Assembly: GCA_949825025.1 (NCBI GenBank)
Contig: OX463787.1
Span: 2,232,001 to 2,296,000 of the forward strand
Origin: Siphlonurus alternatus
Lineage: Eukaryota; Arthropoda; Insecta; Ephemeroptera; Siphlonuridae
Direction of reading: 5' to 3'
Length of the DNA: 64,000 bases
Shown here: one piece after another, positions 41,865 to 53,159 of the stretch
Numbering within the stretch: position 1 is the first letter of the stretch
Layout: every line of letters begins with the position of its first letter
The notes under the pieces: generated by a model
The model's database searches: none
What the model was told of the DNA's origin: nothing
What the model saw: only the letters and a program-made list of their open reading frames with translations
Made by a program: the position numbers and the translations under genes

Positions 41865-44800
41865 TCAGTTAAAGCGAAACTGCCTGGCCGGTTTGATGCT
41901 GACGTAGGTCTTTTTGACGTCCTCCTCGTCGTCCTTCTTGACCTCCGTGAAGCGCTCGCCCTTCAAGCTGACGATCTTGTTGTCACGATACCGAATCAAC
42001 TTCTTGGGCTCCTGTTAATAGATAAAAAATAGCAAAATAAATAAGTAAAATAGCAATTTTTTTTCAACACAAATTCTCAAAATTTTCAGGTGATGGTTAT
42101 AGTACAGGTACGAGTTTATTATCTGAAAATAAGGTTAAAGCTTCTTGGCAGATTGTAAAAAAAACAGCTAATGTTTCAAAATTAACTGGGTGTTTTAACT
42201 TGCCTGAGCTAGCAATAAATGGTCAAATAATTACCTCTCCTCAAGATGTTTGTAATTCATATAACAGTTTTTTTATACAATCGGTTGATGACTTAATACA
42301 TGAAAATTTTACTGAAAATATTGACAATAATTCAGAATTTGTTATACCTAATAATAATAATACCCCTTTTAAATTTGAATTAATTAATTATGATATGATG
42401 TTAAAAAAAATTAAAGCACTGCCAAATAAAAATGCAGCAGGGCCTGATGAAATACCCTACACAGTGGTTAAATTTTGTGATAAGTTGTTGTCAGTACCAC
42501 TTACATATTTAATTAATTGTTCAATTAAAGAAAATAAATTTCCAAAAATATTAAAAAAATCAGTGGTTACACCGTTATTTAAAAATGGTGACACGCATTT
42601 ACTGAAAAATTATAGAGCTATATCAAAAATTTCGGTATTTGGCAAATTATTTGAAGGTATATTGGATGATCAATTAATGACACATAGATTAGAAAACAAT
42701 TTAATATCACCCAATCAACATGGTTTTGTCAAAAATCGTTCAACGGCCACAGCCATTTTTGATTTATTAAACTCAGTTTACACAGCAATTGACAATAAAA
42801 AATACTGTATAGCAATATTTTTTGATTTATCTAAAGCATTTGATTGCCTTGAAAAAGACGTAATTTTATCAAAATTAAAAAATATTGGATCAGATGATAA
42901 CAGTTTAAAATTAATTGACTCTTATTTAACAGATCGTTTTCAATATGTGGAATTAACTTACGAGCAAAATAGTCAGAAATTAGCAGTAAAATCTAATTTG
43001 TTGCCCGTTTTGCATGGAGTGCCACAAGGAGGGAAGTTATCATGTAATCTTTATGGAACAGGAACGAATGACTTGCCAAATTTTATATCTAATGCGAAAA
43101 TTATAAAATACGCGGACGATAAAACCGCTATTGTAACAGCAGACTCCGAGGAAGACCTTATTATGAAAGTAAAAATTACCATAACAGAAATGCAGCGATG
43201 GTGCATTAGCAATAAATTGTTGCTAAATATAGACAAAACTGCATTTATTCAATTCCACTCTCCTAGAAATATACAGAATTGTAGCTACCTATTTCAATTA
43301 AATAATAAATCAATTCAAAGAGTAAGCGATATAAAATTCCTTGGTTTAAGTATTAATGAGAGATTAGATTGGACTTTACATGTTGAAGCTGTGAAAAAAA
43401 AAAAAAAATTCAGCTAATTTTGTATTGTATTCTATAAGGGAAGTTGTATCATATGATTCCTTAATGGCAGTATATTATGCCTATGTTTACTCTCATTTGT
43501 CGTATGGCTTAATATTTTATGGTTCAAGTAATAAATTGTTACAAAAGGTTTTCATTTTACAAAAACGATCTTTGCGAACAATGTTGAAATTTAGAAAAAG
43601 GGACTCCTGTGTTACATATTTTAAAAGTAATAATATTTTAACTGTTCCTTGCATGTATATTGTTCATTGTGCAATGTTTAAGAGGAACCACCCTGAACTA
43701 TACAAGAGTTCTGATATAGTTCATTGCTATAATACAAGAAATAGAAACAATCCAGTGGTTGAAATACGGAACTCAATGTTTGCTGAGGGTAATCCTCATT
43801 TTCAATGTGCTAAGATTTATGATTTTCTTCCGTCGTGTTTAAAAAGCATTGAATCTGATTCTGTTTTTAAATCAAAGCTTAAATTGTTGATGATTGATAA
43901 AGAGTTTTATTCAGTAAAAAGTTTTTTTGCTAATAAGTTACCTGAGAATTGTTTAACCTAAAATCTTCAAATTAATCAACATTAAAATTTAATACATATG
44001 TAAGCTGATAATTTTTTTTGTCTGTTAGTATTATGTTGTGATAGTGTCAATTTATTGTTATTTTTTAGTGTGTTGATTGAAATTTTGACGTGATGTATGT
44101 TGTCTTGTACAACCTTTGCCTTCGAAATAAAATTATTATTATTATTATTATTATTATCCTAGAACACTCTTACTTTTGTTTTTCTTTTTATGCAGCATTG
44201 CAAAAAACTTTTTAGAAATTTCAAGATTATCTGATGAGGTTGAAAATTCACTAAATCTTTGTAGCTAATTCAAGTTAATTCTAGTTACAAGATAACTAAT
44301 TCATAATTAATAATCTTTATTGCTTTTCGATTGATTATACAAAAACTTTTTTCAAAAATAGTTTCGGGGACTAAAAAATAAATACGTAAATAAAAAGTCA
44401 ACAATATTAAACTCAAGACATAACGTCGATCGTTCATATTTATACATAAATAACAACTTGGATCACTATGCACAACAAAGTATATACATACACATCATAG
44501 ACCACAAAACAAAACGTCCACAACTGTTACAGATTGAGACACTTACGGACTTTGGTGCGACTGGTCTGTGCTCCCTGCTCGACTCTGCCTGGTCAATGTA
44601 AGAGTAGCGCGCGATGATCCGCTCCTTCAGCTGTTGGTCATCCACCTTCGGCTTGTTGCGTAGACCACCACTCTGTGAGACAAGACACGTCAGACTTATT
44701 GCACTGTACCTAACAAGAAGGAGCAAGGGGTGCATTCAAAATGGAGTATCAATCTCAATTTTTTTTGTTGCAGAAATGGATAGAGCGTGCCAAGTTTTGC

Positions 44801-45579
44801 TACCCTGATTTTTTTCAGATTTTTTAGAGCCATGGAAGTATTTTTAAAAAAGGACTTTCAATAATTTTTTAAAAATAGTTCCAAGTCTCAAAAAATCTGA
44901 AAAATATCAGGGTAGCATAACTTTGAACACTCTTTCCATTTCTGTAATAAAAAAAATTGAGGTCGATAGTCCATTAAGTTAAAATGAAGTTGTTAATAAC
45001 TTCCTTATTAGTTGCAATAATAAAAAGAAAATTAATTCAATTTCTAGCTGCACCATTACTGTACTTTTAGAATCAATTTCATTCAGTAAAAATCATTTTA
45101 AAGTAAAAGATAATTACTGTATACCATCCTACATTTCTCATATTTTTCACTAAAAAAAAAATCATTACCAAAGAAAACAAAAATCTTATATACGAGTTAG
45201 AGAGGTGAGATAGTAGATATGCCTGGCAAATATAATTTCTTGGCTATGAAAGGAATAGCAAGTTTCTCCCAAATATAAATTTTGTTTTTAAAAAATGGAC
45301 AACCTACATAAAATAATGTTACATCAGAAATGAATAGAAGGTGCCAAATTATGATACTCTGATTTTTTTTCAACTTTTATTTTATTTTTTTTTTTTTAGT
45401 TCAGCAACTATTTTTAAATAATTATTGAAAGTGCGGCCACACCCCCTGGAGGTGTCAATAAGCGTCCAGTCTCTATCTTTTTTACTAAAGATTCAGGGGT
45501 GCCAACTTAACTTCCAGAATATTAAATGCAGAAATTTTTTTCAAAAATAGTTTCGGGACTAAAAAATAAATAAATAGTG

Positions 45580-45630
<51 letters not shown>

Positions 45631-48524
45631 AAATTCATAGTAACACAATAATCAGTGTACAAGATGCTCTGTATTCATTTCTGCAATGATTTTCTTCATG
45701 CAGGTTGTCTAAGAACTGACCTGCACGGAGTGGTGGGGGGTGAGGCTCTGTCCGGCCTCCTGTCTGTGCAGCACCAGCTGGGCGGCCTGACCGACGTCTC
45801 CCCCGGCGATGGCGAGGCAGTGACGAACCTCCAGCGAGCAGGCGGCCGGGAACATCTCCATCAGCAGCTGCAGTTGAGAGTCTATGTACGCCTGCTCCTG
45901 TGAGCAAACAAAGGGTGTCAGTTTATAAGAAATTAGCCGCCCCTTGAAAAAAGACCACACAGCAACTAATTACACAATAATCATTTAAAAAAAGGTTATT
46001 GTGTGTATCAAAATGTACTGATTGTGATACTAGACTAAATTATATACTAACAGAATCAAAGTATTTTTATTTTAGGAATAAAAATATAATCTTTGTTTAA
46101 ATTTAAAATAATTATTTAAATACTCTTGTCACATAGACAAAACTCAATAATAATTAAATGAAAATATTAATTTTTTTGTCTTTGATTTCTTGCGTTTTAT
46201 TTATGTAAAGGGTACACCGGACTTTTCGGAGAAAATTATAGATTTTTGTTCTTTTTGTTTTTTGTAAAACCTACAAGAGTAACTTCTGTGGCTTCTACAC
46301 TTCTCCTTCTCCCCCCCCCTCTTCCCTTTCCTCTTGTGGCAAATATTCACTCTCTGAACTCTCTACACCTCCTGTATCCCCTCCCCTCCCCTCCTGTGTC
46401 GGCAGATAGTCCCCTCCCTCACCTCCTGTGTCAGCAGATAGTCCCTTCCCTCACCTCCTGTGTCGGCAGATAGTCCCTTCCCTCACCTCCTGTGTCAGCA
46501 GATAGTCCCCTCCCTCACCTCCTGTGTCAGCAGATAGTCCCTTCCCCTCACCTCCTGTGTCAGCAGATAGTCCCTTCCCCTCACCTCCTGTGTCAGCAGA
46601 TAGTCCCCTCCCTCACCTCCTGTGTCGGCAGATAGTCCCTTCCCTCACCTCCTGTGTCAGCAGATAGTCCCCTCCCTCACCTCCTGTGTCAGCAGATAGT
46701 CCCTTCCCCTCACCTCCTGTGTCGGCAGGTAGTCTCCGCTGTCTGAGCTGCCGTCGCTCGTCTCCGACAGTTGGTGGACCCTCTTGGGCAGCTCCTTCTC
46801 CCAGCCAAGCTCCGAGGACTGAGAGCTGCCGCTGCTCTCCTGGTGAGTCCTCGCCACGGGCGGCAGAGGGGGCAGTTCGTAGCAAGCCTCGCCCTCTTTG
46901 CTGCCTGTAACGTCATTATTGTCAAGTTATGACAGAAGGTTGTTGTTGTTTAATTATGTATAATTACTGTATAACTTTAATGACATGAAAAAGTGAAGCA
47001 TATTTCAGTTAACTACAGTATAACAGATCTTAGTTTACATCTAGATAGTTCAGTATACTAGACGGCACCAGATATATAAGCCAATGAAAAGGTGGCCAGC
47101 TGTATATCAGCCTTTTCATTGGCTGATATATCTGGCGTCGTCTAGTCTAGTGAACTGTCTATTAGAGGTACTATAAACTAAGATCTGTTACACTGAAAAT
47201 AAAGGTTCATGGTTAACAAATTTGATATTTTTATTTGAAAATGTGAAACCCTCTTCTTTTTTTTTTAACCTTGTGAAATTTTAATGCACTAAAACAATCT
47301 AGTCTACAATGACCAAAATATTAATTGAAAATCAAGTTAGGTTACCAAGTTGTTTGGTTCTGTAATGGATGTTATCCACAAACATAAAAATACGATTCAC
47401 ATTAACAACTAATTACGCTTCTTAAAACATGAAAAGCGTCATAAACATACACACAAGATTTTATGGACAGTAAAATCTCAACTTTAGGAAGTTAATTTAC
47501 GAAGTTCAAAGGTCATAAAATCCAAATTCAAACTTTTTTTTTTATATAAATATAAAAATCTGAAAGCAGGAGGCTAGTACAAAGGACTCACCCCTTTTCT
47601 TGCTCTGACCAAGGTGTGTTGCGAGCTCGAACATCCAGGCAAAAACGGCGGCCGGCTGTATGATGGAGAACTCGGGCAGGTAGGCAGCCATCATCTCACA
47701 GAAGCCGTTGAGGTCGAAAGACTCCTCCGCCGCGGCGACGCTGCAACCGCTGCCGACCTCCGATCCCAGCTCCTCCAGAATGCTGACGACGTAACTCAGG
47801 ACGATTTCGTCCACCTGACTGGGGGGTGAAAGGAAGGTCAGTTAAGTTTATCTGCCTGAATTGCTACAACTGAGTATTGACATTAAAGAAAATAAATCAA
47901 TCCAGCATAAATTGCTCTTCTACTCTGATTTTTTAAAGATTATACAATGTTCGAAAACATAATTTTAAAAATTCATTATTTTTTAACATTACTCGTGTAA
48001 AGATTTTAAAGATTTAAACCTTAGGAATTTTTTTATATAAAAAAAAAACATAACATAATAATACGTAACATGACGCCATATCCCTTTACGGGGTAAGCCA
48101 GCAGCATTATTACCTCGGCCATCTACAATTTGCCCTCCAAAGCACCCAAAAATACCAAAGGTCATGAAATTGGGAAATAATGATAGATTTCAAACACAGT
48201 TGTAAGTTTTGCTACCCAAAGTACTGTACCACAAATTTGTTGTTTTCCATGAAAAAAGGTAAATTAAAAAAAAAATTGTAAATACATATTTACAAGACTT
48301 CACGATGTTTTCAAAGTTCAAGGCACAAAAAACTATCCTTCTGTCTTCCCTGAATGAGCAAAGGCAACATTAATGAGCCTGGTTTACAGTTTAATTTCAT
48401 CTATAATGCAACCTACACAAGATAAGCAGAATAATTACCTTAGCTGAGCGCTTGGAATGTATTTTCGTAAGAATTTAAACAAAGAGTCTTTGATGAGGTC
48501 CTCTTGATCTGCAATGGTGCTCAT
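41865..48524 (-). CDS. CUEDC2: CUE domain-containing protein 2
   Basis: Six coding exons: 48439-48524, 47592-47818, 46714-46904, 45721-45897, 44547-44672 and 41865-42011; phases 2,1,0,0,0 agree, giving 317 aa. The N-terminus ([18 protein letters not shown]) and C-terminus ([15 protein letters not shown], then [16 protein letters not shown]) match the conserved ends of CUEDC2. Exon 4 encodes the CUE domain with the MFP motif ([20 protein letters not shown]) and [13 protein letters not shown]; exon 5 has the conserved [20 protein letters not shown] segment. Known: CUE domains bind ubiquitin; vertebrate CUEDC2 has been linked to signalling and cell-cycle control. The protein is slightly longer than the human one (287 aa), the excess lying in a Ser-rich linker. 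TTGTTGCAG seven bases before the ATG suggests a 5' untranslated exon further upstream. Confidence 0.9.
42071..44157 (+). mobile_element. 5'-truncated non-LTR retrotransposon (jockey-like LINE)
   Basis: Inserted in CUEDC2 intron 5, opposite to the gene. The remaining frame (to 43416) encodes reverse transcriptase: AGPDEIP, the first catalytic motif [15 protein letters not shown] and the YADD box are all intact. After an A-run at 43395-43409 the frame shifts, and the C-terminal part continues at about 43410-43961 ([10 protein letters not shown]). The endonuclease is missing. The element ends in AATAAAATTATT with an (ATT)n tail at 44134-44157. Truncation and frameshift make it non-autonomous. 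Confidence 0.9.
44740..44976. repeat. Foldback element, family A, internally deleted
   Basis: Arms are present but the centre with the GTGACGTCAC pair is missing. It lies in CUEDC2 intron 4, about 70 bp upstream (in the gene's sense) of the exon-5 acceptor. Confidence 0.88.
45330..45535. repeat. Degenerate family A foldback copy
   Basis: The left arm is recognisable (CAGAAATGAATAGAAGGTGC, CAACTATTTTTAAATAATTA). The right arm is decayed. Confidence 0.5.
45581..45631. repeat. (AAAT)n microsatellite
   Basis: About 12 copies of AAAT in CUEDC2 intron 4. Confidence 0.95.
46386..46730. repeat. 32/33-bp minisatellite made of the CUEDC2 exon-3 end and splice donor
   Basis: About 11 tandem units, each with CACCTCCTGTGTC, RGCAGATAGTCCC and a C/T-rich spacer. 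On the minus strand each unit reads as the last coding bases of exon 3 (CTGACACAGGAG) followed by GTGAGG. The unit at 46713-46730 is the real exon end; the other ten lie in the downstream intron. Confidence 0.95.
47015..47195. repeat. Foldback element, family F
   Basis: About 180 bp between CAGTATAACAGATCTTAG and its inverse, with inner arms AGCCAATGAAAAGGTGGCCA and its inverse. A second copy is at 54216-54397. Confidence 0.85.
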
Positions 48525-49132
48525 TTTGATGCTGCAACAAAATGTTAGAAATGTTTGTTAAATTTCAAGAAACTACACGCCCCACCATATGAGGCCTGCT
48601 TACGTAACCATGATAAACATAGCTGGACTGCCGTTACAGGGGTATCAGTGGACGGGGATATGATACCGGTATGAGATGGGAAAAACCAGTCTGGGCGGGT
48701 GTACTGGTCACCATAATACAAAGGAATACTGAGGGGAAGAAACGGGGAACAAAAATACCATAAGAAGTGGAGAAATTGAACTTAATACTAACAAAAATCA
48801 GTTCCGTCTGATGAGCTAGAGTGTGACATATGACACTGCTTGATTATTTTGAGGTATTAGGGTGAAGTAAGCAGCCTGTGCAATATTGCAGATTAACCTG
48901 CTTGTTATCAAGAGTTCATTGAACTAGTTAACTGCCTATGAAACTTTTGACAATATTTAGCAAAATAAATTATAATTTGAAGTAAATCATCTTCGTCTGA
49001 CAGAACATTTATGTATACTATCATGCAATAAGAATGAGCTACCGGTATCTGCTATAGCCGTAGTTAGGCTGTTGATTATTGCACACGATTGTTGAACTAT
49101 TGCTTATATTTTTCAATTTTCTTCTTGCACCC

Positions 49133-49349
49133 CCTTTTTTTTAAGGATACACCCCTAAGAGCTTACAGCTCGCAGCGGGGTAAAATGGGTAGGGATAAGA
49201 AAGGGAAAGGATGGTGGCCACGGCCTGTTATGCGTCCCAGCATTCGCTGAGGTGAGACTGAGGGAACCGTGGAAAACCTCAGTCAGGACGGACACCTTTA
49301 CTTTTTTTCAATGGACCAAAGCGATGTCCAAAGCCTGGGGAAACACACC
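49133..49349 (-). mobile_element. 5'-truncated copy of the 5S-derived SINE
   Basis: Body and 3' end in reverse orientation, with a T-run at 49133-49143; the 5S-like head is absent. The break lies close to that of the truncated copy at 800-986. Confidence 0.85.
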
Positions 49350-50696
49350 ATCACACATTGAGATTGTATAGTCTTTTTTTCAACCAAAGAATGATAAATT
49401 TTGACAGAAAAAGAGACTTGAAATTCCTAATACACAGTATGCATATGCCTAAGTGGTATGCATACTTATTGAGGTAAGATTGAATTGTTTATACTAATTC
49501 TTATGCAAGTCTAACAAAAATAGCTTGATATATTTTAGGGCATGAATAAAAAGGAGACCCCTGCAGAGTTGACATCATGGCCTATATTTCTGAAATACAA
49601 CCTATTGCTGCATTAGAACTTAAACATTATTTACAGAATTATACATAAAACGTATTAAAAACCTCATTATTAAAGCCTAAAAAGCTCAAACATTGAAGTA
49701 TGGTATCCAAGGACACCAAAAATATACATGAAAAAATATACCTTGAGGACTCCATTACAGGACCAGCTGATCGAAATCAAACACTTTAAACTGTATCAGG
49801 CATATATAACTGTAGCTTTCCTGTTTCATAAACTATTTAATAGCTTTCTAAAAATTAAAATAATCCTTAAAATTAAAATCTAAAGATTATTGACTAAGAT
49901 TAGACGTAAGAAACAGAGCATTTCTATCGCTGTCAAACTGAGATTTACATCGGGACATTTTGTATTAATTTTAACCTTTCGGGCTTAAATTTAAAGGAAT
50001 TTTGCTGTATTTCATAAGAAAATATATATGTAGAATACTAAAAATACACCCTAATTTGTGAATTTACTCAAAATTCCTTAAATTTAGTAAATTTCATGCA
50101 TGGAAACTTACCGTGATTTTTTTTTCTCTCACACCAAAATGTTTTTCTATTTTCATGACAAGTAGCGCCATCTAGGCGCTAAATTCAAATGAGAATTTAT
50201 TTCTCAAAAAATCTAAATAAAATAATGCATTGTCTCTCTGTGCAGTGATGTTCTATAACTAATTGAATTTTTATAATAACTCAATTTTCAAAAAAATTAA
50301 TAAAATAAAATGCTAAATCAATTTCCCTTCTTTGTAGAAATGCAGAAAAATAATTGACATGAATTATCCACATATTAAGTTTTATATATATATATACACG
50401 GACACTGAACAGTCGACCTCTCGATCTGTCATCAGTGTCTTATAGCCAGATATTTGACCAAAAATTGCAGAGCTTTGCTGGGTCTGAGCGTACGTAGTGC
50501 TACTATATAGTGGATCACATAGGTATAATACATGCGCTAGACTAGCGGTACTACCGTTATGCATATTTCCAACATCCAGGCCGCGGTATATATGTGTCGA
50601 AAGCATGGCATATATAGAGCCTCCAGCTTATTAAACAGCCTGATGCAGAGACCTCATCATTGTCTTTAATGGCCATGAAAATGAAACAAAAAGAAT

Positions 50697-51022
50697 AATG
50701 GAGTACCGACCTCAATTTTTTTTATCACAGAAATGGATAGAGGGTGCAAAGTTATGCTACTCCAATTTTCTTCAGATTTTTTAGAGCCCCGAAACTATTT
50801 TTTAAAAATTATTGAAAGTGCAGAAAAAGTGCCGCCTTTTGCCGTCTCTCTTAATAAAAGATAGGACCCAAAAGGGACGTGGATTCGAACCCGACCTCGC
50901 CAAAACTATTTAGCAATTATACTTCCCGGTCCCTAAAAAATCTGAAAAAAATCAGAGTAACATAACTTTTCATCCTCTATCCATTTCTGCTATAAAAAAT
51001 TTTGAGGTCGATACTCCATTAA
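50697..51022. repeat. Foldback element, family A, variant with a tRNA-like centre
   Basis: Arms as in the other copies, but the centre holds GGGACGTGGATTCGAACCCG, resembling a tRNA B box, instead of the GTGACGTCAC pair. Confidence 0.85.
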
Positions 51023-51138
51023 GCTGTATAATATTATATAACTCATCCAGTATATTAATGATTCATCTATTAAATCAGGTGCGCTTATAGCTGCAAGTAG
51101 AGCAGATAGCTCATTATTTTGGACAACATAGTTACGAA

Positions 51139-51327
51139 TACAGTAAAAAATCATTAGTAATAAAAGCAATTTGTTGTTGGGTAAAAATAAATTTTGAGTA
51201 AAGAAGATGGTGGTCCCTTCAAAAATAATTGGCATTGCAGAGGTATATAGAACAAACTTGATGTATAGTAAAACTACCTAATTTTCTGGGTCCCTTGACT
51301 TCATCTAATAACTAGTTTTTACTGTAC
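51139..51327. repeat. Foldback element, family G, diverged
   Basis: Ends TACAGTAAAAA and AGTTTTTACTGTA; inside it shares GGTCCC, AAAAATAATT and GGCATTGC with 53549-53711. Confidence 0.65.
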
Positions 51328-53159
51328 TTAGTTATTTTAGTATTAATTTCAAGATTATAAGCAGCAACCAATTAGGGAATATTCAGTTCAATTTTAACCC
51401 GTCTTCAAATTTACATTATTTTGTTAATTAAGCATTAATCTAATTAGCACTAACGTCTAGTTAACCATTAAAAAGCAATGTCAATTCAATTCTCTCACTC
51501 ACTTTAAAACGACAATACCCATCAAAACTTAAATGCAGCATATTGCTGTGTCATCTTCAACCCAAATTAATTTATTATCTGGCAATCAAGGCTCATGGGC
51601 TTTTGAGAAATATTCTACCTATGGACTTCTAGATTAAATTTATTAACATGACATAGTTATTAAATATAATATATATTATAATTAAAAATATGCAAGATAG
51701 AGAGAAAAAAAGGGGCTACATGAAAAATACTTTTATTCAGATCATTATTAAATTCATTTCAATATACAATTATTACATTAATTTTTTTTTTTGTGAAATT
51801 ACATATACTATTATTTATATGCTTATTCTAAATAATAAAAAAAGAAACATGTATAGAAAAGAATAATAATTAACCCGTTAAATTTAAATTTCTAAAAAGT
51901 AAACAGTCTTTCTGCCCAAAAATTATTAAAGAATTTACAAGAACTATTATTAATTTTTTTTTTTATTATTATTATTTCTATAGAACTGTGATCAGTATTT
52001 ACAATGTTAGCTTACTAACGTGAAAAAGACTTGAAAAGTTTAGCCTCTGTACAAAAAGAAAAAAAAAGTTTTTCAAATAACACGGGCAGAAAACTAAAAT
52101 AAATTCATAAGAAGTACAATGAGTAGACGATGACAAAGAATTATTATTTTTTAAGTTCAAACATAACTTACCGTCGTTCCAATAGCAAACCTAGTTGGCT
52201 TACTTCAAAAAAATTAATGTAAAAAGGATGAAGTCTCACAAATTCTGGAGACTCAATTATGACCAGTTAACATGGTAACTAAACTAATCAAAATTTTGAT
52301 CTACATATCCAAGCAGTTGCTTTTGAAAATAAATCAGAATAATATTTTACAAAAGTTGAAAGTCTAGAAAGAGCAGTCAAAATCTGAAGATCAGTTCGAT
52401 AAAATACTGGCCCCAAAATTTCATTATAACAAAAATCTTAGATTTAGTGGCACAATTAACGTTCCAATGCACGATACAAGGATGTTGGTTTTCATGCACG
52501 GAACAATAGTACTCTTTATGAAAAATGTCCTCAGTAAAAGATGGTGATGAATTGTTCGAACATCTCTCCATGTTGGAAATTTTTAGAGGCATAGACAACA
52601 AAAATTATTTCCTTTAGAAAATCAAATTAATTTCTTCAAGACCCACAATCCATCGACAAAATTTTATATAAGAGCCATTCTCTTCTAAACCCATAGAGAG
52701 AATTCAAGTCAGCTGATTTTTCAATGTTCTCTTTTCCCTACCCTTTAAGATTCATCAGCTTGATATATATGATGATTGGTCCAAAAAATGTATGGAAATA
52801 TATAAAATCAAAGTTTTTATAACCATTAACGCAATAAGAATAAATCAAACTTCCACACAGAAATGAGCATTGTAAGACAATATAACTTGAAAACTCTAAC
52901 TGGTAATCAATTTAATATTGATTGATTGGTTGATATTTTGGGGCAATTGACACATTTTGGCCCCCAAATTTAATATTAACCTGGCATTCATTATGTCTAG
53001 CTATTCAGCAAGCTTTAGCACAGGTACACTATGATTTAGGTTGAAAATGACTCTTATATTGAAACATAAAATAATTTTACCCACTCAATGATACAAAATA
53101 AATAATACTCGGGCAAGTATCTAATAGTCAGCTTTAACTGAATCAGTTCGGTTGTGACG

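Larger units (their letters stand above)
48532..53159. other. Gene-free stretch between CUEDC2 and the BTB locus
   Basis: No coding exon was recognised. It should hold the CUEDC2 promoter and the 3' end of the BTB gene. It contains a SINE copy, one family A and one family G foldback element, and otherwise AT-rich sequence. Confidence 0.6.

Noticed and set aside
46613..46925. Antisense and shifted frames over CUEDC2 exon 3
   Set aside because: Shadow frames of the exon and of the splice-site minisatellite.
50866..50905. tRNA gene
   Set aside because: Only a B-box-like sequence is present; no cloverleaf can be drawn and it lies in the centre of a foldback element.
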